DNA of 7,041 bases from the NCBI GenBank assembly GCA_946482655.1, contig CAMLSA010000133.1, positions 1-7,041 of the forward strand. The letters are read 5' to 3'. A program made the position numbers and the translations under genes. This stretch comes from an uncultured Sphingomonas sp. (lineage in GTDB: Bacteria; Pseudomonadota; Alphaproteobacteria; Sphingomonadales; Sphingomonadaceae). Below are positions 1-6,413 of the stretch, piece after piece. The notes under the pieces are model-generated. The model ran no database searches and was not told the origin of the DNA. It saw only the letters and a program-made list of their open reading frames with translations. Position 1 is the first letter of the stretch, and each line of letters starts with the position of its first letter.

Positions 1-1
1 G

Positions 2-2515
2 CCGAAACTGGGAATGCGCGCGCCGCTGGGCCTGAAGCGCACGGTCGAGACCGGCCAGGTGAAGCAGAGCTTCAGCCATGGTCGCTCGAACACCGTCGTG
101 GTCGAGGTCAAGCGCCGCCGCGTGCTCGGCCGGCCGGGCGAGGCCGAGCCCCAGGTGATCGAGGAGGCCGCCGCGCCGGCCGCCACGCCCGCGCCTGCCC
201 GGGCGGCCCCCGCCCCTGCTCCGGCTGCGCCGAAGCCCGCGCCCGCACCCACCCGCCAGATGACCCCCCTGGAGCGCCGGGAGCAGCAGGAGCGTCTGCT
301 GCGCGAGGCCGAGGAAGCGCGCATGACCGCGCTCGAAGAATCGCGCCGCCGCGAGGAGCGCCTCAAGGCGGAGGCGAGCGAGGAAGAGAAGCGGCGCGCC
401 GAGGAAAATCGCCGCACCGAGGAGGCGTCCGAGCGTGCCGCAGCCGCGGAGCAGGCGGGCACCGCCCCCGTCGAGGAGCAGCCGACCGCTGAAGCTCCCG
501 CGGAAGAAGCGGCCGAAGCGCGTGGCAGCGAGGCGCCGCCGCCACGCCGCTTCACCCCGGTGCCGAGCCCCAAACGGCCCGAACCCGGCCGTCCGCAGCA
601 CCGCGACCGAAAGGCCGACGACCGCCGCCAGTCGGGCAAGCTGACCGTCACCCGCGCGCTCGACGACGACAGCGGCGCGCGTGCCCGCTCGCTCGCCGCG
701 CTCAAGCGCGCCCGCGAAAAGGATCGCCGCGCCCATCAGTCGGGCACGGTCCAGCAGAAGCAGGTCCGCGATGTCGCGGTGCCCGAGACGATCACCGTCG
801 GCGAACTCGCCAACCGCATGGCCGAGCGCGGCGCCGACCTGGTCAAGGCACTGTTCAAGATGGGCATGCCGGTCACCGTCAACCAAGCGATCGACCAGGA
901 CACCGCCGAACTGCTCGTCACCGAGTTCGGCCACAACATCAAGCGTGTTTCGGATGCCGACGTGGACCTGGTATCGACGCACGACGTCGACGCCGAGGAG
1001 ACGCTCCAGCCGCGTCCGCCGGTGGTCACGATCATGGGCCATGTCGATCATGGCAAGACCAGCCTGCTCGACGCGCTCCGCGGCACCGACGTCGCGGGCG
1101 GCGAAGCCGGCGGCATCACCCAGCATATCGGCGCCTATCAGGTGACGGTGGAGAACGGTGCGAAGATCACCTTCCTCGACACGCCGGGCCATGAAGCGTT
1201 CAGCGACATGCGCGCCCGCGGGGCCAACATCACCGACATCGTGGTGATCGTGGTTGCGGGCGACGATGGCCTGCGTCCACAGACGATCGAGGCGATCAGC
1301 CACACCCGCGCCGCGAACGTCCCGATGATCATAGCGATCAACAAGATGGATAAGCCGGGGTCCAATGCGCAGAAGGTGCGCGAGGCGCTGCTCCAGCATG
1401 ACGTGCAGGTCGAATCGATGGGTGGCGACGTCCAGGAGGTCGAGGTCTCGGCACTCAAGAAGACCGGCCTCGACGAGCTGATCGCGAAGATCGACCTCCA
1501 GGCGGAATTGCTCGAGCTCAAGGCCAATCCCGATCGCGACGCAGAAGGCACCGTGGTCGAGGCGACCCTCGACAAGGGTCGCGGCGCCGTCGCGACGATC
1601 CTCGTCAACCGCGGCACGCTCAGGGTCGGCGACATTTTCGTGGTCGGAGCCGAGAGCGGCAAGGTGCGCGCGCTGGTCGACGACAAGGGCCGCAACATCA
1701 AGGAAGCGGGCCCCTCGCAGCCGGTCGAGATCCTCGGCCTGTCGGGCGTGCCCAGCGCGGGCGACCAGCTTTCGGTGGTCGAGAATGAGGCGCGGGCCCG
1801 CGAGGTCGCGGCCTATCGCGCCGGCGTCATCCAGGCGAAGCGAACAACCTCGGCCCCCGCCAGCCTGGAGTCGATGTTCTCGGCGCTGCGCGAGAAGCAG
1901 GCGCAGCAATATCCGGTGGTGGTCAAGGCCGATGCCCAGGGCTCGGTCGAGGCGATCGTCGGTTCGCTCAACAAGATCTCGACCGAGGACATCCAGGTGC
2001 GCATCCTGCACGCGGGCGTCGGCGGCATCACCGAGAGCGATGTGAGCCTGGCCGCGGCATCGAAGGCACCGATCATCGGCTTCAACGTCCGCGCCAACGC
2101 CAAGGCGCGCGAGATCGCCACGAGGGACGGGGTTGCGCTCAAATATTATGACGTGATCTACGATCTGCTCGACGAAATCCGCGCCGCGATGGCGGGCCAG
2201 CTTGGTCCCGAATATCTCGAGCATGTCGTCGGCCGCGCCGAGATCCGCGAGGTCTTCTCGGCGGGCAAGCATGGCAAGGCGGCGGGTCTGCTCGTGGTCG
2301 AAGGCTATATCCGCCAGAAGCTGCGCGCGCGCGTCATGCGCGACGATGTCATCATCTACAACGGCCAGATCGCTTCGCTGCGCCGCTTCAAGGACGATGT
2401 TCCCGAGGTCCGCGCCGGCCTCGAATGCGGCATCACCCTGGAAGCGACCACCGACATCAAGCCCGGCGACATCGTCGAGACGTTTGAAGTGGAAGAGCGT
2501 GAGCGCACGCTCTGA
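2..2515 (+). CDS. infB: Translation initiation factor IF-2, 5' end cut by window edge
   Basis: IF-2 is the GTPase that brings initiator fMet-tRNA to the 30S subunit and promotes 50S joining in the cytoplasm. The frame is open from base 2 (reading P-K-L-G before the Met at base 14), so the true start lies upstream and the Met at 14 is internal. Numbering from that Met: the IF2-associated N-terminal segment is at 1-36; an Ala/Pro-rich linker and a charged Glu/Arg helical stretch run to about 200; the IF2_N domain is near 252-311. The G domain has GHVDHGKT at 342-349, DTPGHE at 389-394, NKMD at 443-446 and SAL at 479-481. The domain II barrel follows, then the IF-2 core domain near 620-725 and the C-terminal fMet-tRNA-binding domain to residue 833. 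All G motifs are intact, so the gene should be functional. It is the first gene of an infB-rbfA pair. Its 3' end is odd: the last eight codons are repeated after the stop. Confidence 0.98.
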   Translation, partial: PKLGMRAPLGLKRTVETGQVKQSFSHGRSNTVVVEVKRRRVLGRPGEAEPQVIEEAAAPAATPAPARAAPAPAPAAPKPAPAPTRQMTPLERREQQERLLREAEEARMTALEESRRREERLKAEASEEEKRRAEENRRTEEASERAAAAEQAGTAPVEEQPTAEAPAEEAAEARGSEAPPPRRFTPVPSPKRPEPGRPQHRDRKADDRRQSGKLTVTRALDDDSGARARSLAALKRAREKDRRAHQSGTVQQKQVRDVAVPETITVGELANRMAERGADLVKALFKMGMPVTVNQAIDQDTAELLVTEFGHNIKRVSDADVDLVSTHDVDAEETLQPRPPVVTIMGHVDHGKTSLLDALRGTDVAGGEAGGITQHIGAYQVTVENGAKITFLDTPGHEAFSDMRARGANITDIVVIVVAGDDGLRPQTIEAISHTRAANVPMIIAINKMDKPGSNAQKVREALLQHDVQVESMGGDVQEVEVSALKKTGLDELIAKIDLQAELLELKANPDRDAEGTVVEATLDKGRGAVATILVNRGTLRVGDIFVVGAESGKVRALVDDKGRNIKEAGPSQPVEILGLSGVPSAGDQLSVVENEARAREVAAYRAGVIQAKRTTSAPASLESMFSALREKQAQQYPVVVKADAQGSVEAIVGSLNKISTEDIQVRILHAGVGGITESDVSLAAASKAPIIGFNVRANAKAREIATRDGVALKYYDVIYDLLDEIRAAMAGQLGPEYLEHVVGRAEIREVFSAGKHGKAAGLLVVEGYIRQKLRARVMRDDVIIYNGQIASLRRFKDDVPEVRAGLECGITLEATTDIKPGDIVETFEVEERERTL

Positions 2516-2521
2516 GGCTCG

Positions 2522-2548
2522 GTCGAGGAGCGCGAACGGACGCTGTAA
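2522..2548 (+). repeat. In-frame synonymous second copy of the infB C-terminal codons plus stop
   Basis: After the infB TGA (2513-2515) come two codons, GGC TCG, and then nine codons in the same frame that read [12 protein letters not shown], exactly the peptide and stop encoded at 2489-2515. Six of the eight sense codons differ (for example GTG/GTC, CGT/CGC, CGC/CGG, CTC/CTG), and the stop is TAA instead of TGA; no difference changes an amino acid. Readthrough of the TGA would add [10 protein letters not shown]. Inference: this is the leftover 3' tail of another infB allele joined by homologous recombination, or an old duplication kept under selection. It has no start codon of its own and is not counted as a gene. 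Confidence 0.85.
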
Positions 2549-2556
2549 GAGACAGG

Positions 2557-2643
2557 CGTCATCCCGGCCGGAGACCGGGATCTCGGGAGATTGCGCGCAG
2601 GCCGTCCCTGCCGCCTGAGACCTCGGCCTCCGCCGGGGTGACG
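2557..2643. repeat. REP-like intergenic palindrome between infB and rbfA
   Basis: Two arms, 2557-2587 and 2614-2643, are inverted copies of each other: 25 of 30 aligned positions are identical after reverse-complementing, with one single-base bulge, and all five differences are transitions. A 26-base spacer (2588-2613) separates them. Each arm also holds a small inner inverted repeat (CCCGG...CCGGG type in the first arm). Arms beginning CGTCATCCCGGC and ending CCGGGGTGACG resemble palindromic elements I associate with sphingomonad intergenic regions, but no second copy is in this window, so dispersal is inferred. As RNA it would fold into a long hairpin between infB and rbfA. It has no T-tract after it, so it is not an obvious terminator; it could stabilise upstream mRNA or weaken readthrough into rbfA. 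Confidence 0.7.
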
Positions 2644-2653
2644 CGCCCTTTTG

Positions 2654-2658
2654 AAAGG
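2654..2658 (+). promoter_or_regulatory. Shine-Dalgarno site that sets the rbfA start
   Basis: AAAGG ends seven bases before the ATG at 2666. It supports that ATG over the in-frame TTG at 2651, which has no purine-rich site in front and would overlap this motif. Confidence 0.55.
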
Positions 2659-2665
2659 CCGCGAC

Positions 2666-3064
2666 ATGCGCCGTAACGAAAACCCGGAAGGCAAGTCGGT
2701 CCGCCTGCTCCGCGTCGGTGAGCAAGTGCGTCACGCCTTGTCGGACATATTGATGCGCGGCGACGTGCATGACGAAACGCTCGCGAGCCACATGGTTTCG
2801 GTCACCGAAGTCCGCATGTCGCCCGATCTCAAGCACGCCACCGTCTTCGTAAAGCCGCTGCTCGGCGCGAACGAGGAGGCGGTGATCAAGGCGCTGCGAA
2901 CCAACACCGCCTATCTTCAGCGCGAGGTCGCGCGGCGGGTGAACGCCAAATATGCGGCGAAGCTCAAATTCCTCGCCGATGAGAGCTTCGATGAGGGCAG
3001 CCATATCGACACGCTGCTGCGCAAACCCGACATCGCCCGCGATCTCGAACAGGACCAGGACTAA
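2666..3064 (+). CDS. rbfA: 30S ribosome-binding factor A
   Basis: RbfA is a small KH-fold protein that binds the immature 30S subunit and assists late 16S rRNA processing and cold-shock ribosome assembly. The 132-residue product is normal for the family. Visible family features are the N-terminal helix [17 protein letters not shown] (14-29), the strand with [16 protein letters not shown] (47-62), the helix [17 protein letters not shown] (76-92), and the strand [19 protein letters not shown] (100-118), which ends the KH-like core; a short acidic tail follows. The ATG at 2666 is chosen because AAAGG sits seven bases upstream; an in-frame TTG at 2651 would add five residues. It follows infB by about 150 bases containing the palindrome, so co-transcription from the infB promoter is likely. 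Its TAA overlaps the stop of the convergent HPP gene. truB, often the next gene, is absent here. Confidence 0.95.
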   Translation: MRRNENPEGKSVRLLRVGEQVRHALSDILMRGDVHDETLASHMVSVTEVRMSPDLKHATVFVKPLLGANEEAVIKALRTNTAYLQREVARRVNAKYAAKLKFLADESFDEGSHIDTLLRKPDIARDLEQDQD

Positions 3065-3801
3065 CCGCGCGCGGCCAGCCCCCGCCGCACCGCGGCATTA
3101 TGCTCGGCCGCGAGCAGCACCTCCTCGAGATCCTCGAAATCGACGTCGAGCAGGTCGGGATAGGCCGCCAGGGCACGCTTCAAATCGTCGCGCGAGAAAT
3201 CGGTCGGGAGCGGCTGGGGCGGCTTCGCGATGTGCTTGGCGCGGTGCGGATAGCTGTGCCCGGAAAATCGATGGAAGCCCCAGGCCATTGCCAGTAACAG
3301 CACGGTCCCCACGCCGACGGGCGCGATGACGAAGCCATAGCCGCTCGCGTGGATGGCAGGGCCGCCGAGCACCGCGGTCAGCGCGACCGCGCCGCCCGGC
3401 GGGTGGAGACAGCGCAGCAGCGCCATCGCGACGATCGCACCGCCGGCGGCGAGGCCGGCCGCGACCATCGGGTCGGCGCCCAGCCGTGCCACCGACACGC
3501 CGACGATCGCCGAGACGAGATTGCCGCCGAGCACCGGCCAGGGCTGCGCCATCGGGCTCGCCGGAACCGCGAACAGCAGCACGGCGGCGGCCCCGATCGG
3601 CGCGATCAGCAGCGGCATATGCACGCCCGCTCCCGCCAGGCTGCGAATCAGCAAGCCGGTCGCGACAAGGCCAACCAGGGCGCCGACGGCCGAGATCAGC
3701 CGATCGCGAACCGCCTTGTCGGCCGGCACTGCGATCATCATGGCGTGGTAGCGCGACCAGCGGAAACGGACGCGCGGCGTGTCGTGGGGAACGGTCTTCA
3801 T
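3061..3801 (-). CDS. HPP-family integral membrane protein without CBS domains
   Basis: The 246-residue protein has about five hydrophobic helices (roughly 35-56, 62-81, 89-107, 111-129 and 152-176) and the signature CLHPPGGA at 131-138, preceded by [12 protein letters not shown] at 83-94; together these define the HPP family. Plant and cyanobacterial HPP proteins have been linked to nitrite transport; whether this one transports nitrite is unknown. After the last helix comes a soluble tail (about 178-246) with an acidic helical segment, [18 protein letters not shown] (216-233). In longer family members such a segment leads into a pair of CBS domains, but here the protein stops. The TAG (3061-3063) overlaps the rbfA TAA (3062-3064) on the other strand. 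The ATG at 3801 is used; a second candidate is the Met pair at residues 21-22. Neither has a strong Shine-Dalgarno sequence. It is divergent from tdk. Confidence 0.85.
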   Translation of the reverse strand: MKTVPHDTPRVRFRWSRYHAMMIAVPADKAVRDRLISAVGALVGLVATGLLIRSLAGAGVHMPLLIAPIGAAAVLLFAVPASPMAQPWPVLGGNLVSAIVGVSVARLGADPMVAAGLAAGGAIVAMALLRCLHPPGGAVALTAVLGGPAIHASGYGFVIAPVGVGTVLLLAMAWGFHRFSGHSYPHRAKHIAKPPQPLPTDFSRDDLKRALAAYPDLLDVDFEDLEEVLLAAEHNAAVRRGLAARG

Positions 3802-3949
3802 CGTGGGCGGCTATCGCCGACAGCCGCGCTTTCCGCCAGAAAGATGTGGTTGTCGGGCGTCAATATTGTAGCGTCTGAATCGCCGTATGCTGGGGACCAT
3901 GCATTGAACCCGAAGATCCGACCGTTCTGCCGCTTCGATGCCCCGGGCG

Positions 3950-3969
3950 GCGCATTGCCGGCAACGCGC
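3950..3969. promoter_or_regulatory. 20-bp dyad upstream of tdk, possible operator
   Basis: GCGCATTGCCGGCAACGCGC is a near-perfect inverted repeat: nine of ten position pairs are complementary and the central ten bases TTGCCGGCAA are fully palindromic. It ends 8 bases before the tdk ribosome-binding site. With no loop it suits a dimeric protein-binding site better than an RNA hairpin. No regulator is identified, and chance symmetry in GC-rich DNA is possible. Confidence 0.3.
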
Positions 3970-3977
3970 CTTTCGCT

Positions 3978-3981
3978 AGGA
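3978..3981 (+). promoter_or_regulatory. Shine-Dalgarno site of tdk
   Basis: AGGA lies six bases before the ATG at 3988 and is well placed to set the tdk start, which also matches the known N-terminus of the family (MAKLYFYY). Confidence 0.65.
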
Positions 3982-3987
3982 TAGCGA

Positions 3988-4584
3988 ATGGCCAAGCTCT
4001 ATTTCTACTATGCGGCGATGAATGCGGGCAAATCGACCACGCTGCTGCAGGCGGATTTCAACTATCGCGAGCGCGGCATGCGGACCCTCCTGTTCACCGC
4101 CGCCTTCGACGATCGCTTCGAGCCGGGCAAGATCACCTCGCGCATCGGTCTCGCCTCGCACGCCAACGCGATCGACACCGAGACCGATCTCTACGAGGAA
4201 GTCGCCCTTGAGCTGGCTGAGGCGCCGGTCGGCTGCGTGCTGGTGGACGAAGCGCAATGGCTCACCCGCGCCCAGGTATTCCAGCTCGCGGCCGTGTGCG
4301 ACGAACTCGACATTCCGGTGCTGGCCTATGGCTTGCGCACCGATTTCCAGGCGAAGCTCTTCCCGGGAAGCGCCGCGCTGCTCGCCATCGCGGACAACCT
4401 CATCGAGCTGAAGGCGATCTGTGCCTGCGGACGCAAGGCGACGATGAACCTCAGGGTCGACGGCGAGGGCTTCGCGGTCAAGGAGGGGGCGCAGATCGAG
4501 GTCGGCGGCAACGAACGCTATGTCGCGCTGTGCCGCCGCCACTATGCCGAGCAGATGGGCCTGCGCGGCGGCGCCCATATCTGA
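3988..4584 (+). CDS. tdk: Thymidine kinase, type II (TK1-like)
   Basis: This cytoplasmic enzyme phosphorylates thymidine to dTMP with ATP in the pyrimidine salvage pathway. The 198-residue product aligns end to end from memory with E. coli Tdk (MAxLYFYYxAMNAGKST start). The phosphate-binding loop AAMNAGKST is at 9-17; DDRF at 41-44 and SRIGL at 51-55 are conserved; the Walker B/catalytic Glu motif is DEAQW at 87-91 (E88 as likely base); GLRTDF is at 115-120. The structural zinc site is C145, C147, C182 and H185, as in the Cys/Cys/Cys/His pattern of E. coli. The lasso and thymidine-binding segment GGNERYV is at 173-179. All key residues are present, so activity is expected. It is monocistronic: the HPP gene is divergent and the kinase gene downstream is convergent. 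I see no clear intrinsic terminator for it on the plus strand. Confidence 0.97.
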   Translation: MAKLYFYYAAMNAGKSTTLLQADFNYRERGMRTLLFTAAFDDRFEPGKITSRIGLASHANAIDTETDLYEEVALELAEAPVGCVLVDEAQWLTRAQVFQLAAVCDELDIPVLAYGLRTDFQAKLFPGSAALLAIADNLIELKAICACGRKATMNLRVDGEGFAVKEGAQIEVGGNERYVALCRRHYAEQMGLRGGAHI

Positions 4585-4674
4585 CGATCGTCAGGGCGAT
4601 CGGCTTCCAGACTCGCGGCACCGGCGACTTCGAAGGTTTTTCGAACCTCATCGTCCGCGGCCGCCGCTGTCCGC

Positions 4675-4709
4675 AAAAAGGCCCGCCGCCCAGAAAAGCG
4701 GCGAAGGCC
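4675..4709 (-). terminator. Rho-independent terminator of the sensor kinase gene
   Basis: Read on the minus strand, GGCC-TT-CGCCGC pairs with GCGGCG-GGCC around an eight-base loop and is followed directly by TTTTT (plus-strand A-tract 4675-4679). The hairpin begins two bases after the kinase stop codon. On the plus strand the same hairpin has no T-tract after it, so it should terminate mainly the leftward transcript. Confidence 0.75.
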
Positions 4710-4710
4710 G

Positions 4711-5727
4711 CTAAGGGCCAGGAAGCCGCACCAGCGCGGTCGCTCCGCCATCGCCGCGGCTCAAGCTGAAGCCGCCGCCGAGCTGCCCCGCCAGCATCTG
4801 GGCCAGCTTGAGTCCGAGGCTCTCGGTCTTCGCCAACGTAAAGCCGACGGGCAGCCCCTCGCCGTCGTCGATCACGCGCAGTTCGAGAACACCGTCAGAC
4901 GCGCGGGTCGCACGGATCAGGATCAGCCCGGTCTCGCGTGCCGCCAGGCCATGCTCGATCGCATTGGCAACGGCTTCCGCGATGATCAGCGCCATCGGCA
5001 CCGCCGCGTCGGAGGCGAGGTCGACATCCTCCTCGGCCTCTACGCGGCACTCGATCCCGGCCTTGCCGCTCACATCGATAATGGCGGCGCCAAGCTGCTC
5101 GAGAAAGGCCGCGAGGTGGAGCTGATCGCCATGCGGGCTATAGAGCTGGCGATGGATCCGGCCGATCAGGGCGAGCCGCCGTGCCGCCTCGTCGAGCGCG
5201 AACCGGGCCGCCTCATCCGATATGTCGCGCATCTGCAGCGCCAGCAGCCCGCTCACGACCTGAAGATTGTTCGAGACGCGGTGCTGCAACTCGCGGAACA
5301 GCAGTTCGCCGCGATCGGCGAGCTGGCGGTTGCGCTCGCGCTCCCTGGCCAGCCGCGCGTTCACCCGCTGCAATGTGTGAATCAACAGGATGTTGACGGA
5401 GGCGACGAGGGCATAGAAGATCAACGCGAAGATGATCGAGCTCGACAGCTTCACGGTGAACATCGGCGGCAGGAAGCAATACCAGGCGACGGCGCCGCAC
5501 AGCAGGCCGGCCAGGATACCCGGGCCGACCCCGAACAGGAATGTCGTCAGCATCACCGCCGGAAAGAAGGCGATGTAGGGATAGCCCATCGGCATCAGGG
5601 GCATCACGACGAGGCGAATGCCGAATGCCGCGCAGCAGACAAGGAGCGTGCAGCCATAGGCCAGCAACGGCCGGTCGCGGCCGAGCGGCAGACGCTCCAG
5701 CATCGTAGCGCCCGGAAGTGCCAACAT
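4711..5727 (-). CDS. Membrane sensor histidine kinase, DUF4118 + HisKA_2 + HATPase
   Basis: With the start at 5727 the protein has 338 residues. An N-terminal KdpD-like DUF4118 membrane region has hydrophobic segments at about 20-45, 51-85 (long enough for two helices) and 96-119. A short charged helical linker (ARLARERERNRQL) leads to the H-box ELQHRVSNNLQ with H149 as the likely phospho-acceptor. The HATPase domain has the N-box with E251 and N255, DDG at 287-289 and SLGLKLAQML at 303-312. This is the HisKA_2/HWE-related class, which in alphaproteobacteria often phosphorylates stand-alone or PhyR-type regulators. No regulator is nearby, so its partner is unknown; a link to the general stress response is inference. 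No PAS or HAMP domain is seen. The start is uncertain: ATG 5727 has GGGGGA unusually close, ATG 5703 is the next option, and an upstream in-frame TTG (5781) looks unlikely. Confidence 0.85.
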   Translation of the reverse strand: MLALPGATMLERLPLGRDRPLLAYGCTLLVCCAAFGIRLVVMPLMPMGYPYIAFFPAVMLTTFLFGVGPGILAGLLCGAVAWYCFLPPMFTVKLSSSIIFALIFYALVASVNILLIHTLQRVNARLARERERNRQLADRGELLFRELQHRVSNNLQVVSGLLALQMRDISDEAARFALDEAARRLALIGRIHRQLYSPHGDQLHLAAFLEQLGAAIIDVSGKAGIECRVEAEEDVDLASDAAVPMALIIAEAVANAIEHGLAARETGLILIRATRASDGVLELRVIDDGEGLPVGFTLAKTESLGLKLAQMLAGQLGGGFSLSRGDGGATALVRLPGP

Positions 5728-5810
5728 GTCCCCCGAATTTGCCCTGAGCCGCGTGTAGCCGTTCGGATGACAAGTCCGCAATCATGTAAAGGCCGGGTTG
5801 CGGAATCTGG

Positions 5811-6308
5811 TTAAGAGCCGCGAAGCAACCGCCGCGCGCGCAGGTAGATCTCGATCCGGTAGAAGCTGAGCGCGCCGACGGCGATCGCGATGAAGATGTC
5901 GCTGATCAGCATCGCGCCGAAATGCCAGCGCGCACCGCCCAGCATCACCGCCGATCGCAGCAACCAGCGGACCAGCACGAGCACGGCCAGGAAGATCAGG
6001 GCACCGGCCGAACTGCGCTGACTGAGCTTGCCGCTCTCGGGGTCGATCCCGATCTCGACCAGTCTCGCGCGCCACCACCCGATTATGCCGCCGGCTGCCA
6101 ATCCCATCGCCACCCATAGCCAGTCGAGCCCCGAGGGCGGATATTCCCAGAAGACGACACCGGCGAGGATGATGACGACCGCCGGGATGATCCACAAGGT
6201 GCCGAGACGCAACCGCCGGGGCTTGCCGATGCGCCTCAAGCGGATGAACAGCGCCAGCGCGACGCAGGAGCCGACGAACAGATAATAGGTCCAGTCGTGC
6301 TGCTCCAT
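5811..6308 (-). CDS. CcdC-like (DUF1453) integral membrane protein
   Basis: The 165-residue protein has five predicted hydrophobic helices at about 7-23, 37-55, 61-79, 102-120 and 129-150, with basic loops (RLRRIGKPRRLRLG at 23-36) and a basic C-terminus. The segment around ARLVEIGIDPESGKLSQRSSAGAL (81-104) resembles the CcdC/DUF1453 family, named after a gene near the Bacillus cytochrome c biogenesis ccdA locus; its molecular role is not established. The family call rests on pattern memory, the membrane topology on the sequence. The ATG at 6308 is the first in frame and has only a poor ribosome-binding site. It lies 29 bases after the pnp terminator, leaving little promoter room, and 83 bases before the kinase start on the same strand, so the two could be co-transcribed. 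Confidence 0.65.
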   Translation of the reverse strand: MEQHDWTYYLFVGSCVALALFIRLRRIGKPRRLRLGTLWIIPAVVIILAGVVFWEYPPSGLDWLWVAMGLAAGGIIGWWRARLVEIGIDPESGKLSQRSSAGALIFLAVLVLVRWLLRSAVMLGGARWHFGAMLISDIFIAIAVGALSFYRIEIYLRARRLLRGS

Positions 6309-6337
6309 GGCGAAAGCCCAATCGCAGGACGGAAACG

Positions 6338-6366
6338 AAAAAAGGGGAGCAAGCGTCGCTCCCCTT
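6338..6366 (-). terminator. Rho-independent terminator of pnp
   Basis: On the minus strand a perfect nine-base stem (AAGGGGAGC with GCTCCCCTT, plus-strand arms 6342-6350 and 6358-6366) with a seven-base loop is followed by TTTTTT (plus-strand A-run 6338-6343, which overlaps the last stem pairs). It lies about 48 bases after the pnp stop and is the strongest terminator in the window. Confidence 0.88.
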
Positions 6367-6378
6367 CCTTCTTCCCTG

Positions 6379-6407
6379 GATCCTCCCTTGCGCGCGCAGA
6401 GAGGATC
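6379..6407. terminator. Second hairpin between the pnp stop and its terminator
   Basis: GATCCTC (6379-6385) pairs with GAGGATC (6401-6407); inside it TGCGCGCGCA (6389-6398) is itself palindromic and can extend the stem. On the plus strand it is followed by TTTT, so it could stop antisense transcripts coming from the left. On the minus strand it forms a hairpin in the pnp 3' untranslated region, possibly protecting the message from 3' exonucleases. Confidence 0.5.
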
Positions 6408-6413
6408 TTTTCC

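Larger units (their letters stand above)
3802..3987. other. Divergent intergenic region between the HPP gene and tdk
   Basis: These 186 bases must hold the promoters for both the leftward HPP gene and rightward tdk, as the genes point away from each other. A minus-strand TACAAT (plus-strand 3865-3870) is a plausible -10 for the HPP gene, but I find no convincing -35 at 16-18 bases. No convincing promoter pair is seen for tdk. The clearest structure is the dyad at 3950-3969. Confidence 0.4.

Noticed and set aside
1138..1701. 187-residue open frame antisense to the infB G domain
   Set aside because: Ser/Thr/Arg-rich shadow frame; no start signal or family resemblance.
2651..2665. TTG at 2651 as the rbfA start
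   Set aside because: It would overlap the AAAGG ribosome-binding site that fits the ATG at 2666, and the added residues are not family-like.
3955..3982. TTGCCG / TAGGAT as a tdk promoter with 16-base spacing
   Set aside because: The -10 would overlap the ribosome-binding site and place the RNA start at the ATG, which conflicts with the good Shine-Dalgarno site.
3349..3984. Open frame on the plus strand across the HPP gene and intergenic region
   Set aside because: Low-complexity Arg/Ala/Gly product with no domain; the HPP signature is clear on the other strand.
3976..4578. 200-residue open frame antisense to tdk
   Set aside because: It mirrors tdk almost exactly, has no recognisable motif, and tdk has all catalytic residues.
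4629..4645. TTCGAA-GGTTT-TTCGAA hairpin as a tdk terminator
   Set aside because: The stem is only six A/T-rich pairs and no T-tract follows on the plus strand, so it is a weak candidate at best.
4951..5814. Long open frame on the plus strand, antisense to the kinase gene
   Set aside because: Its product is rich in Gln, His, Arg and Asp with no family pattern, typical of the reverse frame of a GC-rich gene, while the minus strand shows full kinase motifs.
5782..6321. Alternative minus-strand frame covering the CcdC-like gene
   Set aside because: Product is Arg/Ala-rich without helices; the 5811-6308 frame gives five clean membrane helices.
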